Source of the DNA: Tetracentron sinense
Lineage: Eukaryota; Streptophyta; Magnoliopsida; Trochodendrales; Trochodendraceae
DNA: 64,000 bases
Reading direction: 5' to 3'
Assembly: GCA_015143295.1 (NCBI GenBank)
Contig: CM026559.1
Span: forward strand, 20,660,826-20,724,825
The position numbers were made by a program, and so were the translations under genes. Below the pieces are notes generated by a model that had not been told where the DNA came from, searched no databases, and saw only the letters and a list, made by a program, of their open reading frames with translations. Positions 1 to 8,651 of this stretch are shown one piece after another; position 1 is the first letter of the stretch, and every line of letters starts with the position of its first letter.

Positions 1-480
1 CACTTTCAGTTTGTTTGCCCTTTTCTTTTAGGCCCATATTCTTTAGTTGGCTCAATCCTTGATTTTGGCTCTCACTCTTTCTCCCTTTTCTGTCACCCAT
101 CTATCTTTTTCCCTACAAACATCCTCTTCGTTTAGGTCATCTAAGAGTCGTACCTTTGATCCACAGAGGCCCCTTTATCTAAGCCCATTAGAGGCTTCTT
201 TCTCCAAACTTATCGAGGCGACTTCTCAGGCCCATAGAAGCCTTGTTTTCAAGTCCATAGAGACTAATATTTTAGGCTTATAGAGGCCCACTTTAAGTTG
301 TGTCCAATTGGAATCAACTCAACAAGCCCATATTGCCACAATTATAACCTATAGAGGCTCCACATCTTTGGCCCATAGAGGCCGGTATCCTTAGACCAAG
401 AGGCCATTTACTTTGGCCGGTGAGGCTTATTTATGCTTTATCTCAATTTTAATACAATTTCCACATCTACGGCGGCAAAG
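1..480. repeat. Degenerate repeat rich in a CCCATAGAGGCC-like motif
   Basis: No gene is recognised. A motif close to CCCATAGAGGCC recurs at irregular spacing between about 165 and 430, in forms such as ccacagaggccc, gcccattagaggc, gcttatagaggccc, cctatagaggctcc and gcccatagaggccgg. The first 150 bases are clearly related to 13445-13592; both copies carry the words acccatctatcttt and ctacaaacatcct in the same order. I read this as dispersed repeat, perhaps a decayed transposon. The open frame at 47-283 shows no protein family signature. Confidence 0.5.
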
Positions 481-1198
481 CAACCAACAAACCAACAATC
501 TACAAGCCGATTTTCATCTATTGCGACAAGCGAAGCTCTATTTTTATCAAACTCATGAAGATCTTGACTGTCATGTGTTTGAAGAGTATTAGAGAATAAA
601 ATATAGTAATATAATAAGATGTGATGAGATACACCATATCTATCACAAGGTATATTTGAATGAATGAAATTTGATTTGGGTAAATTGGATTACATTTGAT
701 TGAGGTTAGTTTCTAACTTTAGTTGTTATCATATCTATATAAATACTATGGGTCATTGTAAGGATCATCGAAGTTATTCAATCAATCAGTTCTCTATTAG
801 TATTACTCCTTGGTCTCAGTGGCAGTGTGAATCCTTCGCTTGGGTGGACTGAGATCTATTTTCATAAGTTGGTGTGACAGTTAAAAACCCAGCGGTTGGC
901 CTACTAACAGGTATTAACACTACTAATTGGGGTTGCAGCCTAACCGTGTGAATTGTACAAAAAGATGAACAAAAATTCATCTACAACAAGAAATTTGGGA
1001 ATTTAATGGGTCTCCAACTACATAAACGTTGAGTACCTTGTTACCAGAACAATGTAAGAGAATGTTCCCCTCAAGGTTGAAATGAAGTTGTTTCTTGCTC
1101 CATAATTTTACAGAAATAAAACATTGTGAGGGAATGATCTGTCAAACCATCCAAGCACCAAATCAGTGCCAATCATAGACACTATCCCTCCAACATCC
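481..1198. other. Unassigned stretch downstream of the kinase gene
   Basis: No coding region is recognised. The kinase gene ends at 1199 on the minus strand, so the right part of this stretch is probably its 3' untranslated region. A TATA-like tatataaata near 735-745, followed by a C- and T-rich tract, could be the promoter part of an LTR remnant, but no matching second copy or target duplication is visible. That idea is weak. Confidence 0.3.
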
Positions 1199-2445
1199 TC
1201 ACGAAGAACTAGTCATTTGTATATCGATTGAGATAGATTCCTTGTACCCGTATGAATTAGATCCTCCAGTTATTGTAGAACTTGAACCAGTATCGTTTCC
1301 ACTTATGGGCTCGAGTACAGATGGTCCCTGCGAGTATAGATATCGAAACGGTTTCGGAGGCGGCATGATTTCCACTTCCCCCTCCAACATCCTCACCACA
1401 CTACTCATTTGAGGTCTTGCCTCGGGCGAGTCTTGAACACACCATAGGGCCACCGTAGACACTCTCTCTGCTTTCTCTCTATCCTTCTCTTCGATCCCAC
1501 AAGCCACCGTCAGCTCCACCAATTCACCTTTCTCATACTCCTCCCATACATGTCTTGGAAACCAGGCTAGGCTATCCGATTGATTACCATTAATGGCGTT
1601 CTTCCTCCTCCCTACTATCTCAAACAACAACATCCCAAAGCTGTAAACATCACATTTATGTGTTATGGGATATTTCCGTGACCATAATTCCGGGGCGGCG
1701 TAACCAGGAGTGCCCCTATATCCTGTGTCAGTCGCATGAGTGTTATCTTTATTACAAAGCTTCGCAAGTCCGAAATCCGCGACCTTGGGTGAGAAATTTC
1801 CGTCGAGGAGAACATTACCGGGTTTTATGTCATAGTGAATTATACTCTGCTGGCACTCCTCATGCAAGTAGGCAATTCCTTTGGCTGTCCCAACTGCAAT
1901 CTTGTGTAGCTTCTCCCACTCAATCTCTGGTGTCTTACTAAACAAGAACTTGTCGAGTGACCCATTGGGCATGTATTCATATACCAATGCACTCATCGCA
2001 CGATCAAAGCAGAAGCCGTAGAGTCTGACCAGATTGATATGGTAAGTTCTTCCAATTGTGCCCACCTCCGCCATGAACTGCTCTTCAACTCTTTTATCTG
2101 AGCTCCTATTGAGGACCTTTACTGCAACCTCCACTCCGTTCGGACACTTTCCTTTGTATACTACCCCAAAACCTCCGGAACCCAGCCTTGTGTTGTAATT
2201 ATGAGTGAAATTATAGAGTTGTGTAGTGGAGAATCTGATGGGTTTCTCCATTGCCATGTCTCGGAGGAACCTCTCCATTGTTTCTGCATCACCTTCCAGG
2301 ACTTGAACCACATTTAAGGCAGGCCACGAATTTACTGCAGTCCCATTACTCATTTGAGCATGTTTGTTACGAGTGATTCTCTCATCTTTTCTTAAGAAAT
2401 AACAATAGCAAGATAGAACAAGAGCTATTGCAATTGCCACTGCAC
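1199..2445 (-). CDS. LRK10L/PR5K-type receptor-like protein kinase, kinase exon
   Basis: This exon encodes a membrane-anchored serine/threonine kinase of the plant LRK10L/PR5K-like group (rust-resistance kinase Lr10-like). Numbering from the Met codon at 2455, a hydrophobic segment spans residues 4-20 and is followed by basic residues (LRKDER). The kinase domain runs from about 86 to 360: glycine loop GSGGFGVVYKG (92-102), catalytic lysine in VAVKVL, HYDIKPGNVLLD (207-218), DFG (227-229), GTPGYAAPE (248-256) and DVYSFGM (269-275). The catalytic loop has HYD, not HRD, so the protein is non-RD, which is usual for this group. The C-terminus is short and Ser/Thr-rich and ends in a TGA at 1199-1201. 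A TTTCAG acceptor precedes 2445, so the real exon starts there and the Met at 2455 lies in the intron. The cytoplasmic half looks intact; the family normally has a cysteine-rich ectodomain that I cannot find here. Resistance or defence signalling is inferred from the family only. Confidence 0.9.
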
Positions 2446-2739
2446 CTGAAAACAATGAAAAATTTGTTTGTGAGGACTCCAGCTCACTGTAATGTCTATC
2501 AATACTGAAAATGTTCTTTCTTATTTATTTATTTTTTCTTTCTAAGGTTCCTTTTGTTTTGATGCAGGGAAAACGAATGACAACAGAAAATGCGATTTTT
2601 GACTTGCAAACATGCACCTAAAATCTTTTAAAAATAATAAATTGTTTTAACATTTTATGGAAAATCGAAAGCATTTGTGAAAAATGGCATACATTTTAAT
2701 ATTCAGGCATCATCTTAGGAAAATATTGCTTGTTTAAAT

Positions 2740-3560
2740 ATATTTTTAAAAATGGCAAAATTACTCATTTCCATTTGTATTTCTCTAAAATATCAAAAAT
2801 AACCCTCCATGTGTATTTTCAAAATGACATACTACTCTTAAAATATATGTTCAAAATGACAAAAGTACCACTATTCACATATTTTCAAAATAACATTCAC
2901 GTGAGTGTATTTTCAAAGAGTAGTGATTAGCGGACTGCACATTTGACTATGTAGCTGAATGCCAGTCCACGTGTCCCTTTTAACACTGTTTTCAATTACT
3001 GTTAAGGTTAACTAAATTAAGATCAATTTTTTTCTCTTGAAAAACCAAGGTTGGATGGATGAAACTTTAGGGGTGTGTGAATTTTAACCAAAGTTAATGG
3101 GTGTTAAAAAGGAGGGTGTGGGCCAATGAGGACGGACCACATAGCCGAATGCACAATCCGTTAAGCATTTTTCAATTTTCAAATTACCACTCTTTGAAGA
3201 TATTTTCAAAAATACCTTTATTCTCTACAGTTTTTTTGAAAATGACAGAAAATACCCGTTGTCACATGTATTTTTTAAAATGACAAATATACTGTTTAGT
3301 TAAATACAAAGAGGAGTTGCTTCATAGTGGAACAGCGGAGCTCCCCTTTTGCCTATGGTGGTGGCGATCTTCTAATTGTGGAAAGAAAGTGTTTTGCAAA
3401 ATTGTCGATGTCTTTTCTAGAGTTACAAAATTGTCACTGGATTTACACTAAAAAGGGGAGCTCAATTTTTTCGCCGGAAAGCAGAGTTCCATCTCAAAAT
3501 TTGACATTTTCAAATGACAAAATATTCGTCTTCACATGTATTCTAAACATTGACAATTGT
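2740..3560. repeat. Interspersed TTTTCAAAATGACA-like words in the kinase intron
   Basis: Variants of atgtattttcaaaatgacaa recur about eight to ten times in three clusters (2740-2915, 3175-3290, 3500-3560), spaced roughly 40-50 bases apart within clusters. The MITE at 2931-3160 separates the first two clusters, so the repeat probably predates the MITE. No function is suggested by the sequence. Confidence 0.5.
2931..3160. mobile_element. MITE-like inverted repeat inside the kinase intron
   Basis: The ends are inverted copies: CGGACTGCACATTTGACTAT on the left and, reading the other strand, CGGATTGTGCATTCGGCTAT on the right. Inner parts (ccttttaacac / gtgttaaaaagg) also pair. The sequence tta lies at or next to both outer edges, which could be a 3-bp target duplication. 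There is no coding capacity. Inner words resemble the MITEs at 5596 and 11174. Confidence 0.6.
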
Positions 3561-3778
3561 TCAAACAGGGAGTTGACAAAGATTAAAAATATACTTTGTT
3601 AATTTTTAATATATTTTTAGTCCGAAACACAAAAAATTAAAATAAAACAAAATTTCATACAGTTTTCAGATTCAACCAATCAAAAGTGAAAATTCATCTT
3701 TTACTTGAAAGCTCTTCCACGTTAATATTTACATTTTAGTCGTAAAATCATTATCGAAACATAAATGTAAGAACTTAC

Positions 3779-3818
3779 CGAGTATTATTCCCTGAATAGC
3801 GCCGTCGTCCATCAACAT
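3779..3818 (-). CDS. Candidate upstream exon of the receptor kinase (juxtamembrane start)
   Basis: These 40 bases encode MLMDDGAIQGIIL plus the first base of a glycine codon. They end at a GTAAGTT donor and splice in phase to the kinase exon at 2445, so that GIILGAVAIAIALVL forms one continuous membrane span. This continuity is the main support. The ATG at 3816-3818 follows TTGTAG directly, so either translation starts here or this is an internal exon with an acceptor at that TAG. In the first case the protein is a membrane kinase with almost no ectodomain. In the second, an ectodomain exon should lie upstream; I see none up to 5 kb. Confidence 0.6.
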
Positions 3819-4058
3819 CTACAATGAGGGTTTACAAGTTTGAAAGATAAGATAAAAGAACCAATCAAATACAAGAAGAAATAATTAACCTCCACTCAAT
3901 GGTGGCCTGGTGGGCTCGCAGGCTATCCTTCTAGCAGATCCCAGTTAGGAGATGTTTGACTATAATGTCAGTCAATGATTATAGATAGCCATCCGATATT
4001 CTGACTATTCTCAGAACAGTCAATCATACAAAGATCAAGGCTCATGTAACGCCATTGA
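3819..4058. other. Upstream flank of the kinase gene, nothing recognised
   Basis: On the minus strand a short open piece (3885-3935, reading ACEPTRPPLSG) precedes a weak GTTAAT donor, but a stop lies just upstream and it lacks the cysteine pattern of an LRK10L ectodomain. I do not call it an exon. Confidence 0.3.
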
Positions 4059-4376
4059 GGCTGTGTTCTTTTGGTGGAACTTTTAAAAGTCTGGAACATT
4101 ATTATTTTGGAACAAGAGGCAAGAGTCTGGGAAGAGAGGGGAGAGGGTTTCTAACCCTTTTACTTAATGGTATCTCGGATTTATGAAGTTCAATTTAACT
4201 AGAAGTTCCACATCTATGGATCTTAAAAAAGCTAAAAATTTTGGTGGAACTTGAAAGTTCTATATTTGTAGAATTTTTGCCCTCTATGGAATAATATACT
4301 TCTAGACATTAAGTAAAATTAGGCATGAAACAATGAAAGTTCTAGACTTTGAAATTTCTACCAAAAGAACGGAGCC
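4059..4376. mobile_element. MITE with GGCTGTGTTCTTTTGGT ends
   Basis: The element is about 318 bp with inverted ends, GGCTGTGTTCTTTTGGTGGA on the left and GGCTCCGTTCTTTTGGTAGA on the right (other strand). The flanking triplets are tga and taa, close to the TAA/TTA duplication of PIF/Harbinger (Tourist) elements but not identical. The interior repeats gttcta/tagaac words and has no open frame. The superfamily is inferred from end style only. Confidence 0.6.
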
Positions 4377-5163
4377 TAAAGGAAAACCATACTACCAGAG
4401 TTCTGAAAAAACCGCCCTTCTAGTTAGGATGGTGAATGGATTGATACAAGTTTTCCTTTGTGTTTCTTAAGAAAAATAAAATTTAGTGGCCTAACAAAAT
4501 AACCCACTTGTCTATTAGTGAGTTTAAAGCTATTTCATACGAGGGGAGTGCTAGTCCCAATGGCCTTCAAGCACACTTGCCTATTTTGAAGGTAAGAGAA
4601 AGGACTTACCAAGACTTGTGGTAAGTACACACGCACATGTCACCTGTGAGGGACGAATCTGCCAACCGCGGTGCACTTCCGATGGCATGCACAGGGGTAT
4701 TAGACACCTCTAGAGGGTTGCTCGCAATCTCTTCGCTAGCAACTACTAGAGATAAATGATGTCGATAACAGATGAAGGAAATGATATGAAACCTTAAATC
4801 AAATGGCGAGGAGGGTCTGTATCAGATTGATTTTTGGGTTGGGGGGTTCATGAGAGGGTTATCAATCAATTGGCCCAAATTATGCCACGCGGCACCGAAC
4901 GGCATGAAGCATAGGAGACACTAGCTAGTCGTAAGTCTAGGCTGGAACACATACCTCAATCTGGATGATGTGCTTCAGTAAGGTCTGTTCGTCTCCACCT
5001 CCATCTTTTAAGTGTACCTGGCAATTGCCTGAGGCTGGTAAGTAATTTGCAGCACCCTAAATACTGCAAGAGGCTTGACTTAAGACTCTTGTTTTTTCCA
5101 GGAACCTTCCCAAACACGAGATAGCTCCAATCAAAAGGAAAATGATGCTAGCACTATCCCTGT
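4377..5163. other. Intergenic, nothing recognised
   Basis: No open frame with a family signature, no inverted-repeat pair and no tandem array is visible. Confidence 0.4.
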
Positions 5164-5172
5164 TATAATTAA

Positions 5173-5331
5173 GGACTTTTCTACTGAGACCGCATTAGGG
5201 CCGAGACCTCTGAGATTTCGTGCATGTGCGCGAGATTTCAGGTGGGCCCATCATCACATGGTGGGCCCCACCTGAAATCCCGCACACGTGCGCGAGGTCT
5301 CGGCCCTTATGCGGTCTCGAAGGCATTTCCC
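5173..5331. mobile_element. MULE-type MITE with 9-bp target duplication
   Basis: This is a compact near-palindrome. Both arms carry GAGACCGCATNAGGGCCGAG, followed further in by GATTTCAGGTGGG; the small centre is catcatcacatgg. The outer ends are GGACTTTTCTACT and, on the other strand, GGGAAATGCCTTC. TATAATTAA lies directly outside on both sides (5164-5172 and 5332-5340), a perfect 9-bp duplication as made by Mutator-like transposases. It has no coding capacity. Confidence 0.8.
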
Positions 5332-5416
5332 TATAATTAATGCTTGAAAGCCCATGTATTGGTTTCCACTTGGGCTATTGTCTTACGATAATAATGGAAA
5401 AGAACGACACGGAAAG

Positions 5417-5570
5417 GGATTTTTTTTGGCATTGACGTCGTGGTGGGGAGGCGGTTAGTTAAAGAGTTGGATTTTCTTTGGCACCGACGTCGTCGTGGGG
5501 AAGGCGGTTAATTAAAGAGTTGGATTTTCTTCGGCATTTGCGTCGGGGCAAGGCAGTTAATTAAAGAGTT
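5417..5570. repeat. Tandem repeat, three units of about 53 bp
   Basis: Three adjacent units begin near 5417, 5469 and 5522. Each runs from ggattttctttggc through gacgtcg and gtggggaaggcgg to ttaattaaagagtt. Unit three is the most diverged and lacks the full GACGTCG word. Confidence 0.75.
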
Positions 5571-5595
5571 GATAGGATGCATTGCAAATTCGGTT

Positions 5596-5857
5596 GAGCG
5601 GTACATGCACACCTCCCAAGCTCGCCACGTATCCCTTTTCACACTCATTAACTGTGGTTTAGATTCACTCATCCTTAGGATTTAAATCATATAACTTTGG
5701 TTTTTAGAAAAAAAATATTTTTTAAAAATTACCACGTACATGAGTGAGTGATCATAAGCAAAGTTAATTTTTAAAATTTTTTTTTGTTTCTAAAAATCAA
5801 GATGAGATTATATTTAACCGTAAGGATGAGTGAATCTAAACCATAGTTAATGAGTGT
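5596..5857. mobile_element. Left part of a MITE interrupted by an LTR retrotransposon
   Basis: The segment is a long imperfect inverted repeat: actgtggtttagattcactc near 5650 pairs with gagtgaatctaaaccatagt near 5830. The left end begins GAGCGGTACATGCACACCTC. The matching right end is missing here but appears at 10398-10442, directly beyond the LTR element and its AGTGT duplication, as the reverse complement GAGAGGTACATGCACACCTT. The LTR element therefore landed inside this MITE. The superfamily is not assigned. Confidence 0.75.
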
Positions 5858-6596
5858 TGTAACGGATAAAATTCGTAAAAAGGAGGGGTAAAATAGGGAT
5901 TTCTCATGCTCACAAATTCTAACAATTTAGGCGACATAAGCCCACTTGGGCTATGTGCTGGCTCTATTGAGTGTTGTCTGGCAGGTGACTTCATCATGAC
6001 TACACAAGTCATGATGACTCCAAATGCCTATAAATAAGCAAGAATCACCAGAGAGAAGAGATGGATGGTGCGAAAGGCAAGAGAGGAGATAAAGAGAAGA
6101 AGAGGAAGAGGAAGAGGGAGATCTGAGAAGCTTGAGTCATTCACACCCCTACCCCGAAGGGCTGTGCAGGCGGCCACTCGCCTGATCCTCTCATCTTCCT
6201 TTGGTGTTCTCCGACTACTTGATGCTCTTTATGGCCTCACAATCGGTTATGGCCACCGGATTCTCTCAAATAGGCCATGTCTGCCTGATGCTCTCCCTAA
6301 ACGGTCACGCTGCCACTTGCACGACCTTACAGTTAATCATCTGATGAGTGCAATCAAACTTGAACTTGTGCCTGACGCTGTGAATAGTGCCGAATCCGTT
6401 GTCGCGTTGTCTGCTATGACTAGTGCCGAATACGTTGTCACGTTGTGTTGTGAATATTGCCGAGCTCGTTGCCCGTTGTCTGCTGTGCAACGTATCCGTT
6501 GTCTGATGTGCAACGTATCCGTTGTCTGATGTGCAACGTACCCGTTGCCTGATGCACAACGTGCCCGTTGCCTGATGCACAACGTATACGTTATCC

Positions 6597-7145
6597 GAGC
6601 TACGTTGTCTGTGCCTTATCTGAGCTACGTTGTCAGAGCTACGTTGTCGGTGCCTTATCAGAGCTACGTTGTCAGTGCCTTATCAGAGCTACGTTGTCAG
6701 AGCTACGTTGTCGGTGCCTTATCAGAGCTACGTTGTCGGTGCCTTATCAGAGCTACGTTGTCGGTGCCTTATCAGAGCTACGTTGTCTGTGCCTTATCTG
6801 AGCTACGTTGTCAGAGCTACGTTGTCGGTGCCTTATCAGAGCTACGTTGTCGGTGCCTTATCAGAGCTACGTTGTCAGTGCCTTATCAGAGCTACGTTGT
6901 CTGTGCCTTATCTGAGCTACGTTGTCAGAGCTACGTTGTCGGTGCCTTATCAGAGCTACGTTGTCGGTGCCTTATCAGAGCTACGTTGTCAGTGCCTTAT
7001 CAGAGCTACGTTGTCTGAGCTACGTTGTCTGTGCCTTATCTGAGCTACGTTGTCGGTGCCTTATCAGAGCTACGTTGTCAGTGCCTTATCAGAGCTACGT
7101 TGTCGGTGCCTTATCTGAGCTACGTTGTCAGAGCTACGTTGTCTG
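6597..7145 (+). repeat. Minisatellite of the GAGCTACGTTGTC family in the 5' LTR
   Basis: About two dozen units, either 25 bp (gagctacgttgtc plus NGTGCCTTATCN) or a short 13-14 bp form lacking the second half. Because 25 is not a multiple of three and the unit contains no stop in the forward frames, long overlapping open frames arise; these are by-products and not genes. Confidence 0.9.
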
Positions 7146-7253
7146 AGCCATATTCTTTGTGCCTCCTGAGCTACAATCTCCAGAGCATAACACCAGAGCT
7201 CGTCCTCAAGTGCATATACCCAGTGACCTCACGATAAGTATCTCTATACTATT

Positions 7254-7370
7254 ATGTTCATGTGCTTGTGCCTTATGCTGATGTGCTTGTGCCTTATGTT
7301 CATGTGCTTGTGCCTTATACTCATGTGCTTGTGCCTTATGCTGATGTGCTTGTGCCTTATACTGACTTTA
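7254..7370 (+). repeat. Second LTR minisatellite, ATGTGCTTGTGCCTTATNCT
   Basis: Five units of about 21-22 bp follow the main array. The shared half GTGCCTTAT links it to the first array, suggesting that one grew out of the other. The 3' LTR holds the same array at 10168-10260 with four units. Confidence 0.8.
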
Positions 7371-7497
7371 TCATCGGAGCTTATTTCAGGGTGCACACCC
7401 GCCCCCTCAGACTCATTAACAGGTGGAGTTTTGCTATCATTCCTCTACCAGCTGAGCAGCTATAGGCGTGTGGCATGTACGAGATTTTTCCCTTTCA

Positions 7498-8651
7498 AAA
7501 TGGCGCCGTCTGTTGGAACAATTGAGAATGAGGCAAAGGGGCTTAGACAATCGCAAATGACGAGCATCTGCTACGTCTGAATGGGGCTTTCACTGCATGA
7601 CAACAATCAAGAGGTAATTATCGAGTGCATTCTTAAGTGATTTATCAAGTGAACTATCTAGTGCATGCTCTAGTGAATTTTCAATATCAAGTGAATTATC
7701 GAGTGAATTATCAGCCTATCAAGTGACTTATCAAGTGAATGCTCAAGAGCAGCGACCAGTGCCATATCAAGTAAAAAACATCGTGAATGCAATGTCAAAT
7801 GATGTCTTATCTGATATGTCTGAATACGGTGTTGGGACACTTGTAGCTTCTTGATGACATATCATCCGAGCAAGGTGTCTTACCACACGGTTCAACACAT
7901 ATCTAAGCATGATGCTCACTACGGGACCTCTGTGACTCAGTCAGATGCATTGCCCAGTAAGCGACCAATTGACTTATTTTTATGCAATGCCATCTGAGCA
8001 TGGTGTCATGATGCCCCATTACGAGTCATTCGCGTGAGATAGCATTTGTCTATATTTATGATGGTTTTTGCTGCAAACTCATCTATGTGTTTATCAAGTG
8101 AATCTCTGTGCTTATCAAGTGAATCTCTGTGCTCATGTATCTTCACGTGCTCGAAGTGCACATTCTTGTGCTCGAAGTACCTAATGACTTCATTTTTCTT
8201 GGTGTTGTGATACATGTACATTCCCGTGCTCTCTGACACATGCTCTGAGGCACTATGCACGAGAGCACGAGAAGCAATTGCTCTGACCTGACTAGGGGCT
8301 GATACAAGCTCGTCTTCGCTGACACAAGCTCGTAAGCTCGGCCTCGTTGTTCGCAAGCTCGGCCTCGTTGTCAATGATTCGCTCTAACTCCTCGGCGAGC
8401 TCTGCCTCCACAACATCAATCTTCATGCGAAAGCACAACGTATCAGTGAGAACGGAGCATCTGTAACGGAAGAGAACGGAGAGCGGAACACCATCAGTGT
8501 CTGCGGACCAGGTAGATCCATGTTCCTTTTCGTGCTCTAAGCAAGTTACTTGTTTGTTTGTGCAACATGCAGGATATCATTTTTGAGAATTTTACCCATG
8601 GAGTATTCTCGGCACCTCGAACGGAGTCCAAGGCACCGAGAAGGGGCTAAA
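7498..8651 (+). other. Non-coding interior of the 5858-10392 element
   Basis: This follows the primer-binding site and ends at the purine tract. It has no retroviral-type domain. The part from 7620 to 7760 repeats words like tatcaagtgaatta, and agtgaatctctgtg is duplicated near 8096-8130. The minus-strand open frames at 8006-8374 and 8592-8816 show no family signature. Confidence 0.7.

Larger units (their letters stand above)
2446..3778 (-). other. Intron of the receptor-kinase gene, with an internal MITE and AT-rich repeats
   Basis: The intron is bounded by a good donor (G|GTAAGTT at 3779/3778) and an acceptor (TTTCAG|GTGCAG at 2446/2445). Phase is kept across the join: the last base of the upstream exon plus GT gives glycine. 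It is about 1.3 kb, long for such a gene, because it holds a MITE (2931-3160) and reiterated words like TTTTCAAAATGACA around 2740-2915, 3175-3290 and 3500-3560. Other open frames here are AT-rich noise. Confidence 0.7.
5858..7497 (+). repeat. 5' LTR of the 5858-10392 element
   Basis: The LTR is 1640 bp. TATAAATA at 6029-6036 is the likely core promoter. An open frame downstream of it (6065-6529) starts with an Arg/Lys-rich stretch, but it lies within the LTR and matches no family, so I treat it as leader sequence. The second half consists of two minisatellite arrays downstream of the TATA box, so they would be transcribed. Confidence 0.9.

Noticed and set aside
3885-3935. Possible ectodomain exon of the kinase (ACEPTRPPLSG)
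   Set aside because: A stop lies directly upstream, the donor is weak, and the cysteine pattern of the family is absent.
6065-6529. Arg-rich open frame MVRKAREEIKRRRGRG also present at 8869
   Set aside because: It lies inside both LTRs and matches no known family; presence in both copies follows from LTR identity and not from coding selection.
6545-7237. Several overlapping open frames of 70-157 codons with ELRCQ/SYVVGAL repeats
   Set aside because: They are the same 25-bp minisatellite read in different frames; the unit simply lacks stops on this strand.
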